DNA from: Vibrio mangrovi
Lineage (GTDB): Bacteria; Pseudomonadota; Gammaproteobacteria; Enterobacterales; Vibrionaceae
DNA length: 64,000 nt
Assembly: GCF_024346955.1 (NCBI RefSeq)
Contig: NZ_AP024883.1
Coordinates: 3,162,001-3,226,000 of the forward strand
Reading direction: 5' to 3'
How positions within the stretch are numbered: the first letter of the stretch is position 1; each line of letters begins with the position of its first letter. This document shows positions 26,119 through 32,773 of this stretch, piece after piece. A program made the translations under genes and the position numbers. Below the pieces are notes generated by a model that was not told the origin of the DNA, made no database searches, and worked only from the letters and a program-made list of their open reading frames with translations.

Positions 26119-26289
26119 ATGTCTGATTATTCTTATTTTTGCGGTATCGATCTAGCTAAAAACCACTTCAGTATTCATGTCATTGATTCGAAAGGCAAAG
26201 TAGCGCTTCATAAATCCGTTACCCGCTCTAAATTATTAACCCCAATGATTGGTATGAACTCCATTATTTGTATCCTAACGCCAACTTAA
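26119..26289 (+). pseudogene. IS110-family transposase relic, N-terminal fragment
   Basis: The ATG at 26119 follows GGAGGT and begins a frame with FCGIDLAKNHFSIHVIDSKG, the opening of IS110-family transposases (the first Asp of the DEDD nuclease is in GIDLAK). Similarity ends around KLL (about 26244), after which the frame runs into attC sequence and stops at 26287-26289. It is therefore truncated at about 45 codons out of over 300. It is immediately followed by the attC site of the next cassette. Confidence 0.85.
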
Positions 26290-26368
26290 GCGGACGAAAA
26301 TAGTTGGCTAAAATTTGTGAGGAACGAACAATAGCCAACTTACGTTCCGTTTAAAGCTCTTGTTACAC
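26273..26368 (-). repeat. attC recombination site of the 26363-26833 cassette
   Basis: On the minus strand the site runs from GTGTAAC (R'') to GTTAGGA (R') over 96 bases and folds into an imperfect hairpin. Inner arms are AGTTGGCTA/TAGCCAACT, and outer arms pair CTTTAAACGGAACG with CGTCCGCTTAAG imperfectly. It closes with GGCGTTAGG, the characteristic 3' end of Vibrio attC sites. The stop codon of the gene lies within the R'' box. Such sites are recognised as folded single strands by integron integrases. Confidence 0.8.
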
Positions 26369-26833
26369 TTGCTTTTTAGATAACTGTTTATAAAACAATC
26401 TTGCACCCCAGCCAAAATTTATTTGTAACATTACATATGAAAGAAACGTTATAAAAATTAAACTTCCAGCCCATATAAATAAAGGTACAGATAAAAGCAA
26501 TTCTGAAAACTCATTAATAGCCTCTTTACCCTCTATTATTACAAGTGAAGCTAAAAATAGACCTGATATGATTAATGAGGAAAATGTACACGACCACACT
26601 AACTTTCTATTCTCAGACTTTACAGGTGCACGTTTATTTTCAGTTACAAATTTCATCATTGTTCCTAGTCCAGCACCTACAAACATTCCTGTATTTGCAC
26701 TTGACCCTAGGTCGATATCAAACTCTATAACTAATATTTGTACTAGTCCCATTAAGGCAGCATAAATAGCCGAAAATACCGCAATATATTTAACAACGGG
26801 TACGGTCTCTATTGTATTTTGTTCATTGTTCAC
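26363..26833 (-). CDS. ABZJ_00895-type membrane protein in an integron cassette
   Basis: A 156-residue protein with four predicted membrane helices. It resembles the ABZJ_00895 family, recognised by the LGSSANTGMFVGAGLGTMMK segment followed by RAPVKSENRKLVW; function unknown. A GTG start at 26833 is chosen because GGAGG lies five bases upstream; the longer frame runs back into repeat DNA. The cassette begins at GTTACAT (26848-26854), only about 15 bases ahead of the start codon, and ends in the attC above. Promoter-poor cassettes like this normally depend on an upstream promoter; the adjoining repeat might supply one. Confidence 0.75.
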   Translation of the reverse strand: MNNEQNTIETVPVVKYIAVFSAIYAALMGLVQILVIEFDIDLGSSANTGMFVGAGLGTMMKFVTENKRAPVKSENRKLVWSCTFSSLIISGLFLASLVIIEGKEAINEFSELLLSVPLFIWAGSLIFITFLSYVMLQINFGWGARLFYKQLSKKQV

Positions 26834-26852
26834 GAAAACCTCCTTGCAGATG

Positions 26853-27194
26853 TAACAGTATCTTTTAACCAGACTCTGTCTGTATAAATTCGGCAAAAAA
26901 CACAGAACAGCCTTTCATATCCAATTGTTTCAACTAACAACTCCGCATGGACAATGTCGCAATCACAGCCAGTGTCTGCCTAAAGCACGATACAAAACTA
27001 GATACATAATCATCCATTAATAAACATAAGTCAATGAATGACAAAGGAAACACATCCAAAATTTATGGCTGAATGACAATGGGCATGCGACGTGAAATTG
27101 TATGAAGTGCTAACCGCCTGAATTTCTTCCCTCGTGAATTGGCTCTCTTTAAGTCAGAAAGTCACTAAATCCACTAAACTCAGGGGAAAAATCA
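26853..27194. repeat. ~343 bp direct repeat, copy 1
   Basis: Colinear with 32774-33118 in the same orientation with scattered substitutions and a few small indels. No gene is evident in either copy. Its left end on the plus strand is TAACAGTATC, which on the minus strand reads GATACTGTTA. In both copies that is exactly where an integron cassette begins. The right end is CTCAGGGGAAAAATCA. Apart from this repeat and the next short one, the stretch 26834-27283 holds nothing else I can name. Confidence 0.85.
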
Positions 27195-27201
27195 AACTTG
27201 T

Positions 27202-27275
27202 CAATGGGCTGTGGTGAATCAGACATGATACTCAAACTTCCATGAATCCGATTAAAAAAGTACCTTGGAGTTTTA
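27202..27275. repeat. Third copy of the MNT-HEPN locus tail
   Basis: Similar to 28965-29040 and 31200-31278: a (G/A)TGAAT(T/C)AGAC block, then TTCCATGAATCCGATTA and AAAGTACCTTG. It joins directly to the end of the 342 bp repeat on the left and to the attC R'' box of the 27284 cassette on the right, so it has replaced the rest of that attC. Confidence 0.7.
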
Positions 27276-27283
27276 ATCGTTTG

Positions 27284-27823
27284 TTAGCTGCACTCTAAAT
27301 GAAGGACATAATATCCCATTATTCCTTGCTTATATGTCACATTACATGACCGTCTATGGTTCGGGCATACCTGACCAAAGCCAGAGACTTTCCATTCTTC
27401 TCCATTCTCTAAGCGAAATAAAGACCAACTTCCACGAATTTTTCCTCTACCCGTTTTAATACATATAGATGGCTTCACATAAACATTTTCGCTTAATAAC
27501 TTTGTAGGGTAAGCAGGAAGGGTAGCAAATACCATATACACAAAATATCCCATTATAAAACTAAAAAATGGTAACGCCATTAGCACAAAGAAAAACTCTT
27601 TGTAACGACCTTCTTTGTAATGAAGAACTAGATATTTAAAACCTGCTGGTTTCTCTTTGGTACCCTTATAAATGCTCAAAGCAATGATAATCGCGACCAA
27701 AATTGATATTGAAGCATATGGAAAAATTGTAGACTCAAGAGTTTCTAAAGGCACATAAGATGAACCAGCTCCAAGTACTATCCCAAGTACTAATAGTGCG
27801 AAAATGCTTAATATTGATATCAT
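27284..27823 (-). CDS. Uncharacterised membrane protein in a cassette-like unit
   Basis: A 179-residue protein not recognised. Three hydrophobic segments (about residues 3-20, 33-52 and 77-103) are followed by a soluble C-terminal part with four cysteines, in contexts such as SICIKTG, QVCPNH and RSCNV. The ATG at 27823 is preferred to a GTG four codons earlier because GGAGA stands seven bases ahead. The stop TAA lies in AGCTAAC (27283-27289), an R''-type attC box followed by AAACG, but the rest of the site is lost. AT-rich. Confidence 0.6.
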   Translation of the reverse strand: MISILSIFALLVLGIVLGAGSSYVPLETLESTIFPYASISILVAIIIALSIYKGTKEKPAGFKYLVLHYKEGRYKEFFFVLMALPFFSFIMGYFVYMVFATLPAYPTKLLSENVYVKPSICIKTGRGKIRGSWSLFRLENGEEWKVSGFGQVCPNHRRSCNVTYKQGIMGYYVLHLECS

Positions 27824-27859
27824 GACTTTCTCCACTATACGTCATCTCCTTAATCTGAC

Positions 27860-28003
27860 TTATGCTGCTATCATCTGGCTAATGGGCAAAAACAATACCA
27901 TATGCACCCAATTTAACCAGCCGGAACCTCAAAGCACAAACCGAACCAAAAGTGCCACGTGTCTTTATTCATTTAAGTTTGTCAGCCGCACATTCCAAAC
28001 GGT
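27860..28003 (-). repeat. Possible degenerate attC-like sequence downstream of parE
   Basis: On the minus strand the toxin stop reads CAGTAACCG. It is followed by a GC-richer stretch containing ACGTGGCACTTTTGG and GTTTGTGCTTTGAGG, and ends at CATTAGCC before the next gene. The wording resembles long Vibrio attC repeats (CGTGGC, TTTGAG), but I could not pair the two ends convincingly. Confidence 0.3.
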
Positions 28004-28305
28004 TACTGCTTATTCAACAGGAACTTTCGTAAATCTCTTTCTGCACGCAGAACAAACAAAATATAGACTCTGTCATTATCTTGTTTGTAGAAAATACGGC
28101 AAGGACCGACAACGATCTCACGGTAACTAAGATGTTCAATTTCAGGTGGAATACGACCTGACTCTGGAAAAGCTTCTAAGCGCTCAACTTTAGTGAAGAC
28201 AGTCTGAACCAATTGCTTTGCAGCGACTACGTTTTCAAGCGCTATGTATTCAGCAATATCATTGAGGTCGGATAACGCGGGTTCAGTCCAGATTATTTCA
28301 GCCAT
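28003..28305 (-). CDS. ParE/RelE-family toxin
   Basis: A 100-residue toxin of the ParE/RelE superfamily. It shows the opening WTEPALSDLNDIAEYIA, the central RLEAFPESGRIPPE and the terminal YREIVVGPCRIFYK with VYILFVLRAERDLRKFL. ParE members poison gyrase and RelE members cleave mRNA; the sequence alone favours ParE-like but does not settle the target. The start overlaps the antitoxin gene by 13 bases, the usual antitoxin-first arrangement. Such pairs are common in Vibrio integron cassettes, where they stabilise arrays. Confidence 0.9.
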   Translation of the reverse strand: MAEIIWTEPALSDLNDIAEYIALENVVAAKQLVQTVFTKVERLEAFPESGRIPPEIEHLSYREIVVGPCRIFYKQDNDRVYILFVLRAERDLRKFLLNKQ

Positions 28306-28550
28306 TTTGACATTTTGTCCTTAGCTTCCTCATGATGAACAACTTTACCGTCAGCTAAAGCACGCTCTCCTCGGGCAATCCCTTCAAGAATGACCAAGCG
28401 GTTTTGCATAAACTCATAATCATCAACATCGACCAGATATGCCGATGGTTTACCATGCTCGGTAATCAACACGGGTTCTTTAGTGTCGCGCAGATCAGCA
28501 AGGATCTTCGTTGCCTGACGTTTAAGTGATGTAACTAGTTCTACTTTCAT
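28293..28550 (-). CDS. Phd/YefM-family antitoxin
   Basis: An 85-residue antitoxin: residues 1-50 form the Phd/YefM DNA-binding fold (LKRQATKILADLRDTKEPV and ITEHGKPSAYLVDVDDYE). The charged C-terminal tail (HHEEAKDKMSKWLK) would wrap the toxin. It is the first gene of the pair and probably autoregulates through the perfect inverted repeat 24-47 bases upstream. Confidence 0.9.
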   Translation of the reverse strand: MKVELVTSLKRQATKILADLRDTKEPVLITEHGKPSAYLVDVDDYEFMQNRLVILEGIARGERALADGKVVHHEEAKDKMSKWLK

Positions 28551-28573
28551 AAGAACGGCCCCAAAGGAATACT

Positions 28574-28597
28574 AAAGTGATACTATTCTATCACTTT
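28574..28597. promoter_or_regulatory. Inverted-repeat operator upstream of the Phd/ParE pair
   Basis: AAAGTGATA, spacer CTATTC, TATCACTTT: nine-base perfect arms. The position, just upstream of the antitoxin gene, fits autorepression by the Phd antitoxin or the toxin-antitoxin complex. Confidence 0.7.
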
Positions 28598-28792
28598 GAG
28601 TATAGCAAGCTCCATGATGGCTAACGCTAAGCTCGTTTTGCGAGGCAAAATTCGTGACAATTATTCTGTCGATTGAAGAAGTTTTCTCGCTCCTTTCTTT
28701 TATTAACCTATTGTTTTCAATAAAAAGACTACTGAATCACTTATTGAAATTATAGAAATGAAATACATCTGATTCTATGGCAGACAATCCGA

Positions 28793-29040
28793 CTCTACTG
28801 CTTTGAATCCCATCGCATTTTTTTCAGCAACAATCGTAAAATAGCAGGTGGCGGTATTTTTTACCGGCACCTTCTTTTATCCTGTCTCCATTCATTATCT
28901 CATTCTGTCCGGTAGCCATACCAAAGGCAGTTGGGTCAATGATCCGGTTAACGGATTGGCTGATTTGTTGATGGACAGCGGTGAATTAGACATGATGTCC
29001 CAGCTTCCATGAATCCGATTAGAAAAAGTACCTTGAAGCC
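28793..29040 (+). pseudogene. Deletion relic of an MNT-HEPN locus
   Basis: Three blocks match the intact MNT-HEPN region in order: 28793-28902 with 30183-30292, 28900-28954 with 30461-30515, and 28952-29040 with about 31188-31278. Two internal segments of roughly 170 and 670 bases are missing. The second block still encodes AKGSWVNDPVNG from the nucleotidyltransferase motif region. No reading frame survives. The flanking non-coding sequence is copied too, so the unit that duplicated was larger than the gene. The remaining sequence 28598-28792 holds nothing I can name. Confidence 0.8.
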
Positions 29041-29170
29041 TTAAATGTCCCCTTACAACAACCCGGTTGAAACCCATTACTTGTGCATGAAACAGCAGAG
29101 CTAATCCGCAAAATACGAGTTATTCAAGCCAGAAAATATGTATTCAAAATCATAATAGATCATGCTTGAG

Positions 29171-29224
29171 ATGTATCACAAAGATACATTTGACTCCCTC
29201 TTTCCAATGTATCATTATGATACA
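29171..29224. promoter_or_regulatory. Two operator-like palindromes upstream of the DUF4258/XRE pair
   Basis: Two copies of TGTATC-N5-GATACA: 29172-29188 (spacer ACAAA) and 29208-29224 (spacer ATTAT). Their centres are 36 bases apart, about three and a half helical turns. They end 18 bases before the first start codon. The shared half-site and spacing suggest dimer binding by the XRE protein encoded second in the pair. Confidence 0.75.
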
Positions 29225-29242
29225 AGATAATAAATACTCATT

Positions 29243-29587
29243 ATGACTGACAACCCAAAGCCAGCACCCGTTAGCGAGTTTCCATTGAGAATGGGAACAG
29301 CTAAAAAGACAATTAATGATTTAGCGAAAAACCACAAACATAGAATCAGGATTGGCAGGCATACCAAAGATCGAATGGCTGAACGGGGAGTATCCATTAG
29401 GGATATTTTTAACGTGCTATCAAGCTCAAGATCTACAATGCAAGAAGAACCAGCAAGACAAGCAAATGGTGACTACATTTGTTCCCTTCTCGGGGTCAGT
29501 GCTGGTGAAAGAATAACGGTCGTTATAGCACTCAGGGAAATTGATGTAGCTCCCGGAGCAAAGACTGTAACAGTTTACGTAGAGTAA
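29243..29587 (+). CDS. DUF4258 protein, putative toxin of a DUF4258/XRE pair
   Basis: A 114-residue basic protein. Residues about 33-105 form a DUF4258 domain, recognised by RHTKDRMAERGVSIRDIFNVL-type wording. DUF4258 is related to the RelE/BECR-like small toxins by repeated association with antitoxins; no activity is shown here. The ATG at 29243 has no good ribosome binding site, so the start is uncertain (an ATG at residue 17 is possible). The XRE gene follows after 27 bases. Confidence 0.75.
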   Translation: MTDNPKPAPVSEFPLRMGTAKKTINDLAKNHKHRIRIGRHTKDRMAERGVSIRDIFNVLSSSRSTMQEEPARQANGDYICSLLGVSAGERITVVIALREIDVAPGAKTVTVYVE

Positions 29588-29614
29588 ACTTAAAAATTAG
29601 AGAGAAATATAATC

Positions 29615-30058
29615 ATGTATCACTACACCGAAAGCGGCCTTGAAAACATCTACCTGAAAAATGGATTTGTTGTCACAAAGGAAGATGGTGAAGAGTTCGT
29701 AAATTTCACAAATTTTGACGGTATCCAACAAGCGATTGCGATTGCTATCTGTACTCAGAAAAAATGGATGTCTTCAGCTCAACTACGATTTTTGCGTAAA
29801 GAGTTCAACCTATCTCAAACTGGGTTAGGTCAACTCATTTACTGTGACAGACAGTCAATTGCTCGATGGGAAAAAGGAGAGATTGAAATTCCTCACCTTG
29901 CCGATGTTATGTTGCGTGCTTTGTACTTGGAGTCAATCGACAAAGAAAGCCACGTTTCGCTAACGATTAAGTCACTAGCTGACGCTGAAATCGCAGATAT
30001 GCACAGTAAGATTTGTTTGGAAGAACATAAAGGAGAGTGGAAAGTTATAACAGCTTAA
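29615..30058 (+). CDS. XRE-type HTH protein, putative antitoxin/repressor
   Basis: A 147-residue protein. The N-terminal part (about 1-50; YHYTESGLENIYLKNGF) is typical of antitoxin-like regulators paired with DUF4258 or HigB-type toxins. An HTH-XRE domain covers about residues 55-105 (LRFLRKEFNLSQTGLGQL, then DRQSIARWEKGE). It probably represses the pair through the TGTATC-N5-GATACA operators. The toxin-first order matches HigBA-like systems. Confidence 0.85.
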   Translation: MYHYTESGLENIYLKNGFVVTKEDGEEFVNFTNFDGIQQAIAIAICTQKKWMSSAQLRFLRKEFNLSQTGLGQLIYCDRQSIARWEKGEIEIPHLADVMLRALYLESIDKESHVSLTIKSLADAEIADMHSKICLEEHKGEWKVITA

Positions 30059-30065
30059 ACCACTG

Positions 30066-30152
30066 CTTCTGACATCTATCAGAAGTAACTGACGCGCTAT
30101 CACAGAAGTCGCTGAAATTGAAAGATGAATAGCGCATCAAACAGCATCACGA
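30066..30152. repeat. Imperfect-palindrome repeat element, copy A
   Basis: A small hairpin (CTTCTG-N8-CAGAAG) is followed by GCGCTAT ... ATAGCGC arms, then CATCAAACAGCAT and ACGATTT. The same layout recurs at about 33230-33312, 33690-33792 and 34755-34825. Non-coding. Confidence 0.65.
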
Positions 30153-30324
30153 TTTATTTCAGAAACCCGGAAAATGATAAATCTCTACTGCTTTGAATCC
30201 CATCGCATTTTTCTCAGCAACAATCGTAAAATAGCCGGTGGCGGTATTTTTTACCGGCACCTTCTTTTATGCTGTCTCCATCCGTTATCTCTGTCTGGGC
30301 CATTCCGTTGTTATGTCTGTTGTT

Positions 30325-31200
30325 ATGAAAACCTCACTCGACCATCTTCCCGAATATAAACAGCGTGAGCTGGCGACGATCTCGGGCATCCTCCGCGATA
30401 CGCTGGAAGATTATCTCCGGGGCAAAACCGGGAGTAAAAGTGAGTTTCGCATCCTGAAAATCATTCTGTTTGGCAGCCACGCCAAAGGCAGTTGGGTCAA
30501 TGATCCGGTTAACGGCTATATCAGCGACTACGATATTCTGGTGATTGTGAACAAACCGGCACTGGTCGAAGATGATGTGGTGTGGCAACGGGCCGAAGAG
30601 CAGATCGACCGCAAGGTAAAATCCGCACCGCTCGGTTTGATTGTGCATGATCTTCAGGAAGTAAATGAACGACTGCAACAAGGGCATTACTTTTTTCGGG
30701 ATATTCGGGAAGAAGGGATTGAGCTATTTGCCGCAACACCAAAGCCATTGGCGCTACCGGGAGATTTGACTGAAGCAGAACAACGGGATATTGCCCGGAA
30801 GCATTATGAGCAGTGGTTTACTGGGGCAACTAATGTGTTTAAAAAATACTATTTTTCGTTAAAAGAACTGACGCCCCGAGAAGCAGTATTCGATCTTCAC
30901 CAAACAACCGAACGTCTTTTTTCCTGCACACTGCTCGTTTGCACCAACTATTTACCCAAATCCCACAATATTGAAAAACTGGGTAAATTCTGCGCGCAGA
31001 TCGATCCGGCCTTTGCGGAGATTTTTCCGATGGATAACAAATTCCACCGCCGCAGTTTCCGGAGGCTGCAACGGGCTTACATCGATGCCCGTTACTCAGA
31101 ACATTACGAAATCACGGAGGAAGAGCTGGATTATCTGGCAACGGAAGTGCAGCGATTACAGAAACTCACGGAACGGGTTTGTGGTGAGCGGATTAGTTGA
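30325..31200 (+). CDS. Fused MNT nucleotidyltransferase-HEPN domain protein
   Basis: A 291-residue fusion. The N-terminal minimal nucleotidyltransferase has the G-S motif FGSHAKGSW (G50, S51) and the metal pair SDYDILVIV (D68, D70). The C-terminal HEPN domain (about 175-285) contains AVFDLHQTTERLFSCTLLV and YLPKSHNIEKLGK. Where the two domains are separate genes they form a toxin-antitoxin system in which the transferase modifies and silences the HEPN RNase; fused forms are known but poorly characterised. I chose the ATG at 30325 to match the family start; a GTG/ATG further upstream is possible, and no strong ribosome binding site is visible. A deletion relic of a sister copy lies 1.3 kb upstream. 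Confidence 0.85.
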   Translation: MKTSLDHLPEYKQRELATISGILRDTLEDYLRGKTGSKSEFRILKIILFGSHAKGSWVNDPVNGYISDYDILVIVNKPALVEDDVVWQRAEEQIDRKVKSAPLGLIVHDLQEVNERLQQGHYFFRDIREEGIELFAATPKPLALPGDLTEAEQRDIARKHYEQWFTGATNVFKKYYFSLKELTPREAVFDLHQTTERLFSCTLLVCTNYLPKSHNIEKLGKFCAQIDPAFAEIFPMDNKFHRRSFRRLQRAYIDARYSEHYEITEEELDYLATEVQRLQKLTERVCGERIS

Positions 31201-31282
31201 CTTGATGGACAGCAGTGAATTAGACGTGTGTTCCAACTTTCATGAACCCGATTAGAAAAAGAGCCTTGAAGTCTTAGAGGTT

Positions 31283-31289
31283 GTTAAGT
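31283..31289 (-). repeat. R'' box of a truncated attC behind the 31291 cassette gene
   Basis: On the minus strand ACTTAAC follows the stop codon TAG by one base. It is the exact complement of the GTTAAGT at the 5' boundary of the same cassette (32148-32154). The rest of the site is replaced by MNT-HEPN locus tail sequence from about 31278. Confidence 0.65.
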
Positions 31290-31290
31290 T

Positions 31291-32124
31291 CTATTCGTAC
31301 CACGACGATGTATCAACATCCAACTCTTCTGCTTCGACCTGAAAATCATCGGGGTTTTCAACGTGTGATTTCATATCCAATGAAAATGGATAACTTTCAT
31401 TCATAATACATAAGTCATCTTTCGAACCGTACTCTTGGGTAACGTGCACAGTGCCTCTTACAGTAATGTAAATGTACTCGTGGTCAATATTTGTACACTC
31501 AATTTCCTCTACTTCTGAGTAGTCGACAAATACATGATTCGCAATAATGGTAAGGCTATCGGGTATAGCACCAACGGCGGTGGTTACCACGGAATCATGG
31601 ACTTTCTCTTCAAGCGCTTCGATAACGATATGTTCCAAGTCATCTATTTGACTCAAGGAATCACTTGCTATCTTGATAACTTGCCGCGCATCTTCAAAGA
31701 ACTTTCTGGGGCATGCCTCAAAATATTTCTCAGTGATGTGTGTATATTTATTAAAGAAGTGAAACTCATCTAAAAACTCTGAGATGCATTCATTCAGATG
31801 CTCCAGCACATCTTGCCCTAGGTATTCATCTGATATATTTGATTGTGCACAATACTTTAATTGCTGGCGTCTAGTTACTTCATGTTTTTCACTTTCCCGC
31901 TCATACCATGAAACTTTCTTGATTTTTTTTACTGGAGCTTTCCGTTTAAGAACATGGAGCACAAGCTCACGCATTGAGAAAGCAAAATTATGGAATCTTA
32001 GTGGGTTCCCATGAGATGCATAGTTTCTTAGACTAGCGACGAATAGCTTTTGCTCAAACTCAGTTTCCAAGAGAGATTGAAATTCCTGCATAAAATCTAA
32101 GTTTTGTAGTTTCTTTAGCTTCAT
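31291..32124 (-). CDS. Cassette-encoded protein, possible pPIWI-associated nuclease
   Basis: A 277-residue protein with an all-helical N-terminal half (ASHGNPLRFHNFAFSMRELV, then RRQQLKYCAQSNISDEYLG) and a strand-rich C-terminal half ending in an acidic tail. The wording resembles the predicted pPIWI-associating nuclease family linked to defence islands; that is recall and needs a profile search. If right, it may act in anti-phage or anti-plasmid defence, but no pPIWI gene is in the window. The ATG at 32124 lies about 24 bases inside the cassette boundary with GGAAG upstream. AT-rich. Confidence 0.6.
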   Translation of the reverse strand: MKLKKLQNLDFMQEFQSLLETEFEQKLFVASLRNYASHGNPLRFHNFAFSMRELVLHVLKRKAPVKKIKKVSWYERESEKHEVTRRQQLKYCAQSNISDEYLGQDVLEHLNECISEFLDEFHFFNKYTHITEKYFEACPRKFFEDARQVIKIASDSLSQIDDLEHIVIEALEEKVHDSVVTTAVGAIPDSLTIIANHVFVDYSEVEEIECTNIDHEYIYITVRGTVHVTQEYGSKDDLCIMNESYPFSLDMKSHVENPDDFQVEAEELDVDTSSWYE

Positions 32125-32147
32125 GGCTTCCTATGGAACTTAACGCC

Positions 32148-32237
32148 TCACTAAAAGGCAAATAAACGTTTGGCTAAAATTTTTAGCGCAGCGACAAAGC
32201 CAAACTTTATTTGTCCTGCTTGAGTGATTTGTTAGTT
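32148..32237 (-). repeat. attC recombination site of the 32207-32758 cassette
   Basis: Ninety bases from AACTAAC (R'', 32231-32237) to GTTAAGT (R', 32148-32154). Inner arms are AAATAAA-GTTTGGCT and AGCCAAAC-GTTTATTT; outer arms pair CACTCAAG with TTTTAGTG imperfectly. On the minus strand it opens CTAACAAATCACTCAAG and closes GAGGCGTTAAG, the typical shape of a Vibrio attC. The last ten codons of the gene lie inside it. Confidence 0.85.
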
Positions 32238-32758
32238 TTCGTTTGCTCCAACAGCTTCTCCTTTAATGAATTTTCTACTGGAACTATAAACTGCTGACCA
32301 ACTGAAGTTGATACGCAAACTTTTAGTGAATTAATGTTATTAGATTTTTCAGTTAAAGTTTTTGCCATACTAACCAGCCAATCCTCGTCGTTACCGCGGA
32401 GATTAAATGGAACCATAAAAATCGCTTCTTCTCCTTCAGTTAACATTTTAGGAACGTTGTCGGAATTAGGCGTACCAAATATTTGAATCATATGCTGTTT
32501 GTTTTTGAAGCGACCAGCTTGCCACCCAATATTTGTAATTTTTACGGGTCGAGCACCAGTGTTAACAACTTGAATGCAACAATAGTCATCGTTAGTTTTT
32601 TCTAGCCTTGATATTAGAATTCTATGACCCGCAAAAACTATTAATTTCACTTTGTTTGCGTTGCTCGCTAACCATAAAGAGGTTATGACTGCGCTAACCG
32701 TTCCTATGCTGGCAACCCAAGTGCCAACTACATTCCAAATTTGGAGGGTATTATCCAT
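32207..32758 (-). CDS. Uncharacterised one-helix membrane protein in an integron cassette
   Basis: A 183-residue protein with one membrane segment near the N-terminus (about residues 9-31). A beta-rich soluble domain follows (CCIQVVNTGARPVKITNIGW is a landmark) and a Lys-rich tail ends it. Similar one-helix proteins are common among unnamed integron cassettes; no function is known to me. The cassette starts at GTTAGTT (32771-32777), the exact complement of its own R'' box, about 15-20 bases ahead of the ATG. GAGGTAGC serves as ribosome binding site. Confidence 0.7.
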   Translation of the reverse strand: MDNTLQIWNVVGTWVASIGTVSAVITSLWLASNANKVKLIVFAGHRILISRLEKTNDDYCCIQVVNTGARPVKITNIGWQAGRFKNKQHMIQIFGTPNSDNVPKMLTEGEEAIFMVPFNLRGNDEDWLVSMAKTLTEKSNNINSLKVCVSTSVGQQFIVPVENSLKEKLLEQTKTNKSLKQDK

Positions 32759-32773
32759 GCTACCTCAGAAAAC

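Noticed and set aside
28598..28640. GCGTTAGCC on the minus strand upstream of Phd/ParE as a definite cassette boundary
   Set aside because: It resembles an attC end (GCTTAGCGTTAGCC), but no complementary R'' box (GGCTAAC) follows the parE gene, so I could not confirm a cassette.
31205..31280. Sequence after the MNT-HEPN gene as part of an attC site
   Set aside because: It matches the tail of the duplicated MNT-HEPN unit at two other places, and cannot pair with the ACTTAAC box to form an attC hairpin.
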